Below, in pieces: positions 1 to 11,154 of a DNA stretch of 64,000 nucleotides. Below the pieces are notes generated by a model. The model had not been told where the DNA came from and did no database searches. It saw only the letters and a program-made list of their open reading frames with translations. The translations under genes and the position numbers were made by a program. The stretch covers positions 11,842,001 through 11,906,000 of the forward strand of contig CAVNZM010000002.1 in assembly GCA_963693365.1 (NCBI GenBank), in the 5' to 3' direction. Each line of letters opens with the position of its first letter. Positions within the stretch are counted from its first letter, which is position 1. This DNA comes from Amoebidium appalachense. Lineage: Eukaryota; Ichthyosporea.

Positions 1-35
1 AGCCTGGAGGGGAGGGTGGGTAGTTGTGTGTGTGT

Positions 36-70
<35 letters not shown>

Positions 71-478
71 GCAGGGGGGACAAGGGAAGGACTAGTCGCT
101 AGGTGGGTCGGAGGGAGAAGGAGGAAAGGGGGGAGGAGACGAAGGAAGAGGGAGGGAGGGGCAGGAGAGGAGGGCGGGAGGAAGGGAGGGAGAGAGCGAG
201 AGGGAGGGAAAGAGACGAACGATGCGGCAAGAGAAGCGGAGAGGGTGGGGAAGAGATAAAGAAGTACCAACAAATATAGAAGGGAATGAGCCTTGAAACC
301 TTGCAGTGACGGGAGAAAGGCCCATAACACAGAAGAGCGTTGAAGAGAAGAGAAATAGGAAAAGGCACAACTCAACACGAATAACTTTTTTGGAGCGATG
401 TGTTTTTGCAAGATGGGTTTGGGGAAAGCACCCATACAAAAGAAGTGGATGTATCGAGCGAGTGTGTGCCTGTGTGTG

Positions 479-548
<70 letters not shown>

Positions 549-1599
549 CGTCTGCACATTCGTGTGTGTGTGATCCTGCGTGGGTGCCAGCACGCGGGTG
601 AGTGTATGTAGTCTCTGTGTGTGAATCCAAGCGGGAGTATTTGAATGTGTGCAGGTCAGAGTATGTGTGTTTGCGTGTATGCAAACACGGCAGGTCCCTG
701 CTTGCCCCGTGTGTATATCTATCCATATTCCTGCCTGTGCTTGTGGCCGTGTGGTATGCGTTCATATGTCGGTGCATGCGTGAGTGTTAATGAATGCGTG
801 TGTGTGCGTGTGTGTGTGTATGTGTGCACGAGTGCGCGCGCGTGTGCGTCTGCGTGTGTGCGTGCTTGTGCAGTCTGCGTGCGTGAGTGACCATAAGGGC
901 TGCTTCTTCGCACACACGCACACACACAAACATGCGCGCGCGTCGCGAACGCACACACAGACAAAACCTCGCTTTGTAACACTGCTTCTCCTCCTCTCCT
1001 CTTCTTGAAAAAAAATCAGAACCGCAAAAAGCAAAGGGAGAGAGAGAGAGAAAAGTAAAACATGCACGCACCAGTAATCCACGGCCTGGAGATTGTGCTT
1101 GAGCGCCACATGGTTGATGACGTCCTTTCCCAACGCCTCGTCTCCGCCCTGTTCCATTTTCGCTTTTTTCCCCCTAAGTCTTTCCTTTCAACATGGGTAT
1201 ATAAACAGACGTGTGTGCGTTACAGAAAGAGTTTTTCTGTTTCTTCGTTCGCCGGACAAACGATGGGGATCTATGTGGAAAAGTATGATGCAATTTTGGA
1301 TCGAAGGGTGATCAAATTTGAAATTGCTCCGAGAAGGGGGTTTTAACTGCTTAGTCTAAGTGGGAAGACTCCATGAACCAGAAAAAGATCATTCAGGCCA
1401 GCACGCTTGGACAAGTAGAAGGATAAATGTCGTAGGTGATTCCGATCTACTTCTCCTTCTTCAAATTTTGTTTTTTTTTTGTTTGTGTGTGTGTGTGCCA
1501 CGGTGTGTGTGTGCGTGTGTGCGTGTGTGCGTGTGTGCGTGTGTGCGCGTGTGCGTGTGTGCGTGTGTGCGTGTGTGCGTGTGTGCGTGTGTGCGCGTA

Positions 1600-1651
<52 letters not shown>

Positions 1652-1749
1652 TGTGTGTGTGTGTGTGTGTGTGGGTAGGGGCCCGGGGAGGGGGATGAGG
1701 GGGGACTCCGAACTTCTTTTTTCTTCCTTTCCTTTTTCGTTCATTTCTA

Positions 1750-1780
<31 letters not shown>

Positions 1781-2171
1781 TTCTTCTTCTTCTTCTTCTT
1801 CTTCTTCTTTTTTCTTGTGTGTGTGTGTCACACGGTGTGTGTGTGTGTGTGTGTGTGTGTGTTGGGGGAGGGGTGGGGTGGGGGGGGTGGGGGGTGGGGG
1901 GAAGGGAGGGAGAGCGGGGGTGGGGGAGGGGTGGGGTGGGGTGGGGGGTGTGGGGGGGTGTGGTGGGGGGGGGGGGGGGGGGGGGGATTACGAACTATTC
2001 ATTTTTTTATTTTTTTATTTATTTTTTTTTTGGTTTTTTTTTTTTTGTTGTTGTTGTTGTTCCTGTTGTTGTTGTACTTTTTTTTTTTTCAAAGTTTTGG
2101 GACGGGGGGGGGGGGGGGGGGGGGGGGGGGAGGGGGGGGGGGGGGGGGAGGGGGGGGGGGGGAGGGGATCT
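1..2171. repeat. Gene-free block of simple repeats
   Basis: This stretch is dominated by simple repeats: a G run at about 36-69, TG repeats at about 481-544, TG/TGCG repeats at 1503-1672, a CTT repeat at about 1750-1809, and G-rich DNA at 1865-2171. Open frames here translate only to runs of CV, HT, G or P residues and carry no codon signal. The islands between (about 240-420 and 1020-1440) are ordinary unique sequence in which I see no gene. Confidence 0.85.
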
Positions 2172-2691
2172 CCCGGCCAACAATTAGCTATAGAAAGCTC
2201 TTTACAGTAAAAGGAACATGCATATGTACGATGGCAGAGCTAATATTGATTAATTAATTAGCTATTTGTTACGTAGGTAGCTACGAGGGTTTCCCCCGCT
2301 TTACCCTCAAACAGTTCAATTCAGTCCGTGGTCACACCCTGTTTGCCGTGACCAGCCATTAAATCCAGACCAATCAGAATTGACGTGACCTCGGTTGATG
2401 GTCCTCTCTCTCTTTCTCCCTCCTGCTCCGAGCCACTATACCTCTTTCCTCCCCCCCTCCCCCCCCCCCCCCCTCCCCCTGTACCCCCCCTCCCCCCACC
2501 CTTCCCCCGTGCCCAGCCATCCCGAGGCTCTCTCCCGAGAGCGGCCTTCTTTCTCTCCATCTCTATTTCACTCGTTATCATAATCTTTCACTACATGATA
2601 CAGATACTATATATGTCTCCGACGGTCTGTCTGTCGGTCGGTCTGTCTCTCAGCCGGAGTCGTCACACACTGACACACACACACATACACA

Positions 2692-2726
<35 letters not shown>

Positions 2727-3518
2727 AAAAAAACGCCACTCCACTGGCACCTGTTGCAGGGTTTGAGCGATCTTTTGTTCCTTCACTCAGTAGCGGATTT
2801 TTTTTGACCGTCACCACATAGAGTAAAGAGGATGAGAGATATGAATAAAGTGGCCCAGCTCTCCCTTGTAATAAAATTTGGTTTCAACCCAGACCCTAAG
2901 GGTATTTTTGTTCCTTTTTCGTTTTTTCTTTCTTTCTTTCTTTCTCTCTTTTTTTTCTTCTTTTTTTGGAGGGGGTGGGGGGGGGGAAGAGCCAGGGAGG
3001 GGGGAGGGGGGAGGGGGGGGGGGGGGAGTGGTCCCCGGAGGTGAGGGGGGGGGAAGGAACTCGAACTTGGAGAGTTGGTTAAACTTTGGGTGGGTGGGTG
3101 GGTGTGCACACGTGTCGGTGTCGCGATCGGGGGGAGAAGGGGAGGGAGGGGGGGAGGGAGGGGGAGGGGGGATTTGGTTGCTGCTCAAGAAAACTCGGGG
3201 TTACCGTGCCTGATAGATAGTAGGTACATGGGAAGCTTCAGACATTATACCTAGCATAACGGACAGGACAGGACAGGACAGAGACGGAGAGGGGGAGAGA
3301 GAGGGGGGGGGGGGGGGGGGGGGGAGTGTATGTGTGTGTGCGTGTGTGTGTGAGCCTGACTGAGAGAGAGAGAGAGAGAGGGGGGGGGGGGGGGGGGGGG
3401 GAGAGAGGGAGAGAGAGAGCGAGAGAGAGAGAGAGACTCGGATACTGAGTTAATGTGCCATAGTATATACATGTCACATTATGATGTACATGAAGAGTCT
3501 CGGACATGTTCGTTGATC
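2172..3518. other. Intergenic, no gene seen
   Basis: Mixed unique sequence is broken by a C-rich block (about 2450-2510), a CA repeat running into a poly-A run (about 2670-2732), G-rich blocks (about 2970-3060 and 3300-3410) and GA repeats (3361-3435). Nothing has coding or RNA-gene character. Confidence 0.7.
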
Positions 3519-4040
3519 ATAGTAATAAACATTTTTCTGCCTCGACGGTCCACCGGTCTGGCCGCCCCCTAGAAGCCATCACCCCAGACCACGTCAAAGC
3601 AGCACCACCAATTTGTTATCACCCGGCCGTAAGACATGACGTCATGAACAGCACCGGCCCTCTGACGTCGACAGCGCGCCGCTTGGGCATCCCGGCCCAA
3701 CGTTCAAGTCCGAGTCACCGGCCACGGTTCGGGTCAGCGTCCTGGGCATGGGGTCTTCCCTTTCAAGTCTTTATGTTTGTGTATGTGTCCCGGGTCGCTC
3801 CCGGCTGGTGTTGTTAAAGTGAGCTGTGCTCATTTCCCCACTAGCGTTGCTGCGGCTAGAACCGTGGGATAAGGCGTAACTAAAAATAGTGCCAGTTGGG
3901 GTCAATTAGAATCCTGACTTATGAGTGTGCTATACAGTACGATCTGTGTCTAGGCGGAAGACGGTAAGCTCCCCTGAGGCAGTGCCTCGCCGGGAGTGAA
4001 ACGGGATAAAAAAAAATTAAAAAAATAGTAATAAACATTT
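3519..4040 (+). mobile_element. SINE-like retroposon with 16-bp target-site duplication
   Basis: The 16-bp sequence ATAGTAATAAACATTT occurs at 3519-3534 and again at 4025-4040, flanking a body of about 490 bp that ends in an A-rich tail (about 4009-4024). Direct repeats plus a 3' A-rich tail are the signature of LINE-mediated retroposition. Just before the tail, about 3976-3998, a small hairpin can form from GAGGCA and TGCCTC inside CTCCC...GGGAG. A GTTCAAGTCC stretch near 3702 resembles a pol III B box, which would fit a tRNA-derived SINE, but no convincing A box was found. The open frame 3506-3817 starts outside the element and is not considered a gene. A 5'-truncated LINE tail is the alternative. 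Confidence 0.7.
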
Positions 4041-4107
4041 GGGTGGGAAAACTCGGTGTTGACAACGGGTGCTACAATGGGCATGGGCTAGTGTGACACG
4101 GTGTGTA

Positions 4108-4225
4108 CAAGGACTCGACCAGAATTAAGATTATCCTAATTTAAGATTGTAGCGCTAGAAATTTTTGAAAATTTAAGATTCTAGCCGGCTGGACCTTCCT
4201 GTCTACCTCTAAGATTTTTCGCTAG

Positions 4226-4257
<32 letters not shown>

Positions 4258-4295
4258 ACCCACCCCTCCCCTTGCACACGCACACACACCATCGG

Positions 4296-4337
<42 letters not shown>

Positions 4338-6054
4338 TTAGATCTTGATAGCGGGTAATCATGAAAAGGGCGGGCTTTTGGGCCAATCAGTGGCCCAGCC
4401 GCTACCGGCCGGCTGGCGCCGGACACTTGCATGCATCAAGGTCTCAGTCAGCACGGTGTGCACACGGTCTGACGGTGCGGCTTAGTATCACCTTTTTATT
4501 TCCACCTCGAACTTTCGTAACATCTTTCCGAGATCTACTCTTTCTTAGTATTTAATGAGCCAGGAAAATGTCCGCCCTAAACGGGGGGAACGGCCATACC
4601 AGGCTAGCTAGTGTTTTTGACTGTATAGGTGAACTGGATAAGGCTGCAAAAAAGATAAAGAATGATTTTTCCGCAAAGATTGATGATGCTGTCGATGATT
4701 TAAAGCAGGAACTAATATCCACAGTTTTAGCAACTGCAACTGTTAGTACGGATGCTACGGTGGCTTCGGCCGACCCCTCGCTACACACACGCACAACCCA
4801 CACAAATACGCGCACAGACACAGTCACTATGGCCAGCCCAGCCACCGGGCCCCCAGCTGCAGCCAACGAAACACTCTCCAGGCCAAATACCGTCTCTTCC
4901 TCCTCCACCAAGAAAGTGAGTATTTATCAGATAACAAACACACGCATAAAACAACGGGACCAAAACGGCAAAGTCAAAGGGTACATTCATCTCGAAAGAG
5001 GAGCAGAGGAAGTAGTTAGAATTGAGCGCGTTGAGAAAAGCGCTTATACGTGCATGTATGCGAAACAGGGGTGCACGTTCAAAACAAGCCACGGCCCGGC
5101 TATGGCTTCGCACGAGAAGCGCTGCAAGTGCAAAACGAGCGATGATCGTCTTAAGCGAATGTTTGCGTGTGTCCAGTCTGCGCAGTCGGACAACACCACC
5201 AGCCAAGTAAAGCGCAAGCGCTACGACATTCAGGTGCCCAAGATCATAATTACTAACTATGACGAGGAACTGGCCGCAAAACGGACCACTAAACGTGCCC
5301 AGTTGGACACGACGGGTGCTGCAATTGTAGAGCCAAGAAAGAAACGAAAATCAGCCACGGGGAAGGTAGCTAAACCGAGGAAGTCAAGGGATAAAGGGGA
5401 AAGTGTTCCTAGACAAGCAAGAGACAGTGCTTCGGGTCCTGTGAAACCGGTAGACGGACGGAAAGATAACTGCGGGGCTAAGCATCGCGAATCTTACTCC
5501 CTTGGTGAAAGAATGATGGTGGTCGAATCAGTATGGGAAGCCTCGGAGGAATTGGGCGGGGGGGACCAGAGACACCCCCAAGCGGTCAACGTTGTGATGG
5601 AACGGACAGGGATGGGTCGATCGAATATTGACAGGTGTGTTCTCTCTGCCCCTGGTGGTGTGCTTCGACTTAGGAGTTTCAGGGTGCTAAATGTGTGTGT
5701 GTGGGGTGGGAGGGGGGAAGGAGAGGGGAGGGGGAGGGGGGGGGGGGGGAGGGGGGGGGGGGTGGGGGGTGGGGGGGGGGGGGGGGTCAGGCACACGGTT
5801 TAACAACAAAATGCTGAGTCACGTTGCCGGTTAAAGCGAGTGGCTAGGTGATAGGGTAAGCGGTGGGTTGATCAGGGTAAAAGGGGGGGGTGGAAGGGGA
5901 GGAGGGAGGGGAGAAAGAGTGAGGGGGGGAGGGGGTGGTTGGGGGGAAGGGTGGGGGGTGGGGGAGGGGGAGGGTTGGAAAGGGGGTTATCAGGGAAGCA
6001 GCAGAGTTGGGGATGGAGAGAGCAGGAAATGGGGAAAGTGGGAGCAGGAGGGAA

Positions 6055-6090
<36 letters not shown>

Positions 6091-6452
6091 GCAACGGGGG
6101 CTGGTGAGCTGAGGAAAGTGGAGCCCTTTTCAATTTTCATGACAAGATTGTTGAACCAGTAGTCTTAAGCTCAGACTTTTCCTTGCCCCCCCCCCCCCCC
6201 CCCCCCCCCTCCCCCCCCCCCCGCGCGCGCGCGGGAGGCGGTGATGATGGTTGTGTGTGTGTGTGTGTGTAAGTGGTGGTGGTGGTGGTGGTGGTGGTGA
6301 GGTGTGTGTGTGTGTGTGTGTTGGGGGGGGGGGGGGGGGGGGGGTTGATAAATTTAAGATTGTGTAGGCTAGGGGAGGCTAGGGGTCCAAAAATTAAGAT
6401 TCCAGCTGGCTAGACCCAAAATTCACGTAATCTTAAACATGGTCGAGTCCTG
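4108..6452 (+). mobile_element. DNA transposon with TA target site and AATCTTAA-rich ends
   Basis: The left end at 4108 reads CAAGGACTCGACCA and the right end, read on the minus strand from 6452, reads CAGGACTCGACCA. Each end is flanked by TA (4106-4107 and 6453-6454). Inside both ends the short motif TTAAGATT or its complement recurs several times (4125-4215 and 6345-6437), and a CTAGCC-GCTGG block occurs in both. This is the structure of a cut-and-paste element with inverted termini and repeated subterminal motifs. The TA duplication suggests the Tc1/mariner/pogo group, but no catalytic DDE domain is visible. The element carries the ORF at 4568-5803 and a long poly-G (about 6057-6089). Confidence 0.6.
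4568..5803 (+). CDS. Transposon-borne DNA-binding-type ORF, probably transposase N-terminus
   Basis: This 411-codon frame opens with ATG in good context (AAAATGT). Residues 1-120 are helical then Ser/Thr-rich. Around residues 158-185 there is a Cys/His cluster of form C-x6-C-x12-H-x3-C that could bind zinc. Basic clusters KRKRYD and EPRKKRK follow, the latter resembling nuclear localisation signals. Residues about 305-355 (YSLGERMMVVESVWEASEE onward to MGRSNIDR) look like a helix-turn-helix. After about 5633 the frame runs into GT- and G-rich DNA, so the last 55 codons are probably not protein. GTGTGT at 5635 could be a splice donor, but no downstream catalytic exon was found. Its position between inverted termini argues for a truncated transposase. 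I do not recognise the family. Confidence 0.55.
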   Translation: MSALNGGNGHTRLASVFDCIGELDKAAKKIKNDFSAKIDDAVDDLKQELISTVLATATVSTDATVASADPSLHTRTTHTNTRTDTVTMASPATGPPAAANETLSRPNTVSSSSTKKVSIYQITNTRIKQRDQNGKVKGYIHLERGAEEVVRIERVEKSAYTCMYAKQGCTFKTSHGPAMASHEKRCKCKTSDDRLKRMFACVQSAQSDNTTSQVKRKRYDIQVPKIIITNYDEELAAKRTTKRAQLDTTGAAIVEPRKKRKSATGKVAKPRKSRDKGESVPRQARDSASGPVKPVDGRKDNCGAKHRESYSLGERMMVVESVWEASEELGGGDQRHPQAVNVVMERTGMGRSNIDRCVLSAPGGVLRLRSFRVLNVCVWGGRGEGEGRGRGGGGRGGGVGGGGGGGVRHTV

Positions 6453-6491
6453 TATGTGTTTTGGGGGAGGGTGGCAAGGGGGCACTCGGGG

Positions 6492-6528
<37 letters not shown>

Positions 6529-7137
6529 TCGTCTGAGATGGCCATGCCATGGGCATCATCTCGGACACGTGCACTGCAACTTTGGAATGCTTTAAGTAAC
6601 ATTTTACTGTACTTGCGCTGGAGTCGGATCCTCCGGAGGGACCGGTTTTGATTTGGAGGTACAGTATGCACGACGCCTCGATCTCTGAAATAAGTGGTCA
6701 CTCACAGCAGAATAATAACTTGATGCACCCTGGCCTCGGGTGTGGTTTTTCTTGATTTTGGACTTCGCATTCGCGACCTACATACATACTACAGGGGTAT
6801 AACCTGTCCTGATATCCAGATCGAAATTGCATTACATAATGATCATCGTAGAAGCATAATAATATTAATAATACATACAACATACGTGTACACATATATA
6901 ATAAACATGATACGTGCATGACACGGAGCCTGCACAGCAGCATGATGAACACTGATGGTCCGGCATGATCAGTCAGTGTTCATTGAGCTTGCCGCATTGT
7001 ATTCAAAAACTTTCCATGTGATCATGCGCAACACCAGTAGAAAACGCCGTTTTGCATTATTATTTCACATACATACATCCATATGCAAATAGAATACAAG
7101 TCGCTTCCCCCCCCCCCCCCCCCCCCCCCTCCCCCCC

Positions 7138-7174
<37 letters not shown>

Positions 7175-7502
7175 TTCCCCCCCCTCCCCCCCCCCCCGTC
7201 GCGTTTTGAAATTTAAATAAACAAAAATGTGCGAAAGACGCCATTGATTGGCTTTCTGTTTTTATCAGTTGACGCCTTGGTTACGTAATGCCCGGGTGAC
7301 TCATTGGTGACTCGTGAGTGAGGCATTGTAACACAGCATTTACATGGTATATCGTGCACATTAGAAGAACATAATAAAGATTCTACATTAAAAATGTTAT
7401 TCTACGCTATATTCGCGTGCGCTGAGGTAGCAGTGGTGTGTGGGGCATTCTAGTAAGGCTTCTTTCTGCCAGGGCTGTCGTACATCGTATCTTCCATGGA
7501 GT
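6453..7502. other. Intergenic, poly-G and poly-C tracts
   Basis: A G-rich tract lies at about 6490-6527. Long C tracts, broken by single T or TT interruptions, run from about 7107 to 7197. The AT-rich sequence between them (about 6650-7100) and after (7200-7500) shows no gene. Confidence 0.6.
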
Positions 7503-8388
7503 TAGGCCCCTGCAAAAAAATCCCGCATATCTTTTGATATTCAGGGGCCGATTCGATATATGATATATCTCGTGATATTCAGGGGCTAGGCAAGATATAT
7601 CAAATGATATTCAGGGGATGAACCAAAAAATGATATATCAAAGGGGGTTTACACACTTTTTATTGCGTGGACACTGCCGGAGGCCCAGCCACATTCGACG
7701 GCCTACTGCGTTTTCCAGCACAGCCAATCAAATGCAGCCAGTGACATATGTACATGCTAGGCAACAATCTGACAATGAGCGCCATCATAGTATATGACAC
7801 CCCCAAAAATATCTTTCGCGGCAGGATATATCCCGGCCTTTAAAACGGGATATATCCTTTGCTTTCAATGTAAAAATATGAAAAAAACTCAACAAAATGT
7901 TACAGAAAACTCATATTTTGCACCTCCTGCACTACCAAATCTTTTTTTTTAGCCTAAAAAGGGTCTAAAAGCGACCGGATTGCTTCGGATTACTCTTTGA
8001 TTGACAACCTTGGGGTTTGATGCTCCCTGAAAGGATCTCACAAAAGTAGCGGAAATCGGAACAAAATCCCGTTTATTTCTATATTTGGGTAAAAGCAGAG
8101 TTATTTTTTGTGATATTCAGGGCAAAAAACCGGGATATTTTGACTTGATAATCAGGTCAAAGTCGAGATACTTTTGATATATCTTGTGATATAAAGGCTC
8201 CTAAATATTTTCTCTCGTTGAATAAATCCAGTCAAAAGAAAATATTTAGGAGCCTTTAAGATATTTTCAAATGATATTCAGGGGTTTTGCCGGGATATTT
8301 TTCGATATTCAGGGCAACATGGGATATTTTCGTGATATATCCCGGATGATATTCAGGGCAAAAAACGGGATATTTTTGCAAGGGCCTA
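7503..8388 (+). mobile_element. hAT-like non-autonomous element, copy A
   Basis: Terminal inverted repeats start TAGGCCCCTGCAAAA at 7503 and end TTTTGCAAGGGCCTA at 8388, matching at about 20 of 23 positions. Both arms carry many copies of GATATTCAGGG and GATATATC in tandem-like order (7540-7640 and 8110-8365). An internal block at 7650-7805 reappears inverted inside copy B at 22487-22650. No open frame spans it, so it is non-autonomous. The 8-bp flanks (CATGGAGT and CATAATGA) no longer match, suggesting an old insertion. Class is assigned from copy B, which has a clean 8-bp duplication. Confidence 0.75.
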
Positions 8389-9616
8389 CATAATGAGGGT
8401 CGGGACTCGGGGGAAGGGAATCCGGATAATACCTCCGATGATGACCAATAAGAAAGCGGCAGCTCCAGAATTCAAAATGTACCAATCAAATTCACAGTTG
8501 CCGAAGCGCGGTAAAACTATTTTTGTTTATCTCAGCACAGGTCAAAGGACTCCGCAAAACCTTTTGGTAAATGTATAAAACCTGTTTTCCGGAAATAAAG
8601 GCTTATCATTCTATAACATATAGAAGCAAAACATATGGATCTAGTGCCGTTATAATACCACATGTTTATGCTTTTGGACCAGAATTTGTATTCACTCAAT
8701 ATGATACTGCAAGTCTGCAAATCGTAGTCTGTTAGATGGATTTGCCCCCCTCCAGATTTACTTCTGAGAAGCCCTACAATCACGTCTACCGATCTTATGT
8801 TGTGTGCGCAGTTGTTGTATTTGTAACCAGATGATTGCATAACACACGTGACTGTTCAGTCTAACTAGCTGTGCATTACTACTCACACGGGGCACAAATA
8901 CAACTTATTATTAGGGAGACGGATTGTTGTAACACACACCAGGGGCATTTGCACTTTTGCAGCGACAAATCGCAGCTAAGAGCGTGTTATTGGCAACGGC
9001 AGGGTGAGCAACGCAGACAGCCTTGGCCTCTGGATAATACAAGTGTTCACACACACACAGAGAGACACGGCCATGTATGCCGGGCAGAATATCAAGACTT
9101 AGAAACCCATGGAATCGAACTACAGCGCATACCTACACCACATTATATAACAGTCACAGTGGTAGTGGTTCGTATTCGCACCATATGGATGACTTCCGTG
9201 GCCGCGTCGAAGTTTTCCGAAGGCCGCGGCAGCACGTACATGATTTGCCCTTGTCTCTGGACCCCACCCACCTGCATCATATAAGGCCATGTGTCAGAAG
9301 TTATCATTATCCAGGGTAGGCTAACGACTCCAGTTGCTTTTGTAGCTATATATGGTTTGCCCAGTGTGCCTATTCCACCCCATGGCCACGATTAGTCGTC
9401 CATCGCGTGGCACGGAAATAGTAAGGCACTGCGACGATACTGAGCTGGGGCAACCATCACATGCAAGGCCTTATGCTTCGTTCCATCCGATTAGACAATG
9501 GGGCACTCGGAAAATCACTAGGGATTAAGTATAAGTCCAACTACACGCTCTATACATACTATTAGGTATATCTGAACTGCAACCAACCACACCAGTATCA
9601 ATTTGCGTGGCGAAAC
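8389..9616. other. Intergenic, upstream of unrecognised ORFs
   Basis: This is unique sequence without long repeats. Several short frames exist, including 8393-8578, 8532-8840 (minus) and 8871-9284, but none shows recognisable content. TATAAG at about 9530 lies roughly 85 bases before the ATG at 9617 and could be a TATA element for that ORF. Confidence 0.4.
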
Positions 9617-10237
9617 ATGGTCGCCATCACTCGGAAACTCGGCGAACTCGCCGGTTTTTCATCGAGCAAGACAACTGCAAAGCAGCAACGATTCGATGCT
9701 TCCCTGACGCCAACGGATGCACTTAGCAGAACTCGGTCCAGTGGGGAACCGCAACCAAGTACGGCACGACCAAGCACAGACAGTACTAGCAGAAGCGTAA
9801 AATCGAAAGATGTCGTCATGGGCGGGGTAAAAGGGGGAGTTGATATTAACCCTTCCCCGTTAAAGATCACCTACCAGTTCGATATGTTCTTCCGCGTGCC
9901 GATCCTGCGTATGGCGATGGACGATGCAGGCGCGAAGAGGTATGTCTGTGTGGGATATAACGTCATCCATTTCTGGGGGGTCCATTGCATACGGCAAATC
10001 GAAACCCGTGCCGGAAAACAGCCCCGCTGCCTTCTACTTTTCCGTGAAAATGACCGGGCAGAGATGGAAAAATCGAACCTGAAAACCGCGGATCTCGTAA
10101 GGTATCGAAAATTGCGGATCTCGAGAGGCGATTTCGAGCTGGCGTGGGAGAGGTACAATCTCGAAATCAAGTACGTCCCGAGCACTCTTTTTGGCCGCAG
10201 GCAATCTTTAACGCTCTCCAGAAGGACCAATGTTTAA
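9617..10237 (+). CDS. Unrecognised protein, upstream frame of an overlapping pair
   Basis: This frame encodes 206 residues of mixed, non-repetitive composition. It starts with ATG in the context AAACATGG, with A at -3 and G at +4. The first 70 residues are Ser/Thr-rich and probably disordered. From about residue 80 the protein is ordered-looking, with segments such as ITYQFDMFFRVPILRMAMDD, VGYNVIHFWGVHCIRQIE and GDFELAWERYNLEIKY. I recognise no family. It ends in TAA at 10235-10237, overlapping the start of the next ORF by 8 bases (ATGTTTAA). The two frames may be one gene split by a one-base frameshift, real or from the assembly, because the downstream frame is open only from 10212 and the switch must fall in 10212-10234. 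Confidence 0.5.
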   Translation: MVAITRKLGELAGFSSSKTTAKQQRFDASLTPTDALSRTRSSGEPQPSTARPSTDSTSRSVKSKDVVMGGVKGGVDINPSPLKITYQFDMFFRVPILRMAMDDAGAKRYVCVGYNVIHFWGVHCIRQIETRAGKQPRCLLLFRENDRAEMEKSNLKTADLVRYRKLRISRGDFELAWERYNLEIKYVPSTLFGRRQSLTLSRRTNV

Positions 10238-10760
10238 AGAAACCACCACTCCCGAGGGGCTCGCGGCCATGCAGGGGTCCCTCCAGGCCGTATTTGGGCG
10301 GCAAGCGAGCGTCGACAGCGCCAAATCGGGAAATAGTGACGGGTCGGAATGGTCCTCACGGTCCGGGTCGACAATTTTCTCCATCGAGGAGGCGGAGGAA
10401 CCGAAAGACGACGACTGCAAGCGACCCCTGCAGTCGACCAATCAAACGCCGCCGAACAGCAGCCCAAATTTACCTTATTTGGACGGTCCTAGAAGCGACA
10501 GCAGCCTGTTAAGGGGGGCCGGTGAAGGTTTGGTGTTTAAGGGTGCGGGCAGTAAGCTGAGCCAATCGAAATTAGCAAATTTACAACCAATGGTACGGGG
10601 GCAAGCCGAAACGCACCAATCGGCTTCCGAAGATTCGAATACTGCAAGGATCTTATATATGACCTCCTCAAATTCCGATCGCGATGGTTGCGTGGTCAAC
10701 GATGTGTTGCCGGTGGTGTTTGAACGCTCTAACCAGAAGCAAGCGTTTGCGGGAGTTTGA
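10230..10760 (+). CDS. Unrecognised Ser-rich protein, downstream frame of an overlapping pair
   Basis: This frame encodes 176 residues from ATG at 10230, overlapping the stop of the previous ORF. Composition is Ser, Asp, Gln and Pro-rich and looks disordered, as in a regulatory tail. It includes an acidic stretch (EEAEEPKDDDC) and ends with SNQKQAFAGV before TGA. It is most likely the C-terminal part of the protein begun at 9617. No splice pair in the overlap restores frame: a GTACGT donor near 10170 with the CTCCAG acceptor near 10221 gives the wrong phase. A long CA repeat follows within 70 bases. Confidence 0.45.
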   Translation: MFKETTTPEGLAAMQGSLQAVFGRQASVDSAKSGNSDGSEWSSRSGSTIFSIEEAEEPKDDDCKRPLQSTNQTPPNSSPNLPYLDGPRSDSSLLRGAGEGLVFKGAGSKLSQSKLANLQPMVRGQAETHQSASEDSNTARILYMTSSNSDRDGCVVNDVLPVVFERSNQKQAFAGV

Positions 10761-10827
10761 AATCCATCGATCATACGGCACGATACGATGCTACAAGTCC
10801 CCTCCCCACCCCCTCCCCCAGCTGCAC

Positions 10828-10835
10828 ACACACGC

Positions 10836-10904
<69 letters not shown>

Positions 10905-10905
10905 G

Positions 10906-10963
<58 letters not shown>

Positions 10964-10966
10964 CAA
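10828..10966 (+). repeat. CA microsatellite with CACG interruption
   Basis: CA dinucleotides run from about 10828 to 10966, interrupted by GCACGCACGC near 10900. It lies just beyond the end of the 10230-10760 ORF. Confidence 0.95.
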
Positions 10967-11154
10967 AGGTTCCCTGAATACATGCATGGTATACACATAA
11001 CCACATATATTAACAGGGGCAAAACGGGTACACATACATTAAAGGAAAAACTCATGTACACAAGCCCAATATCCAATGAAGTATCTAGCTTAATGATTGG
11101 AGGACGTATATCCCTTTACCTGTGGCTATCTATCATGTGTAAATAGTAAAATAA

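Noticed and set aside
3506-3817. Plus-strand 103-codon ORF
   Set aside because: It begins before the SINE-like element and runs through it, so it is a chance frame in a retroposon.
8871-9284. Plus-strand 137-codon ORF
   Set aside because: Composition is not protein-like and no domain or conserved motif is visible.
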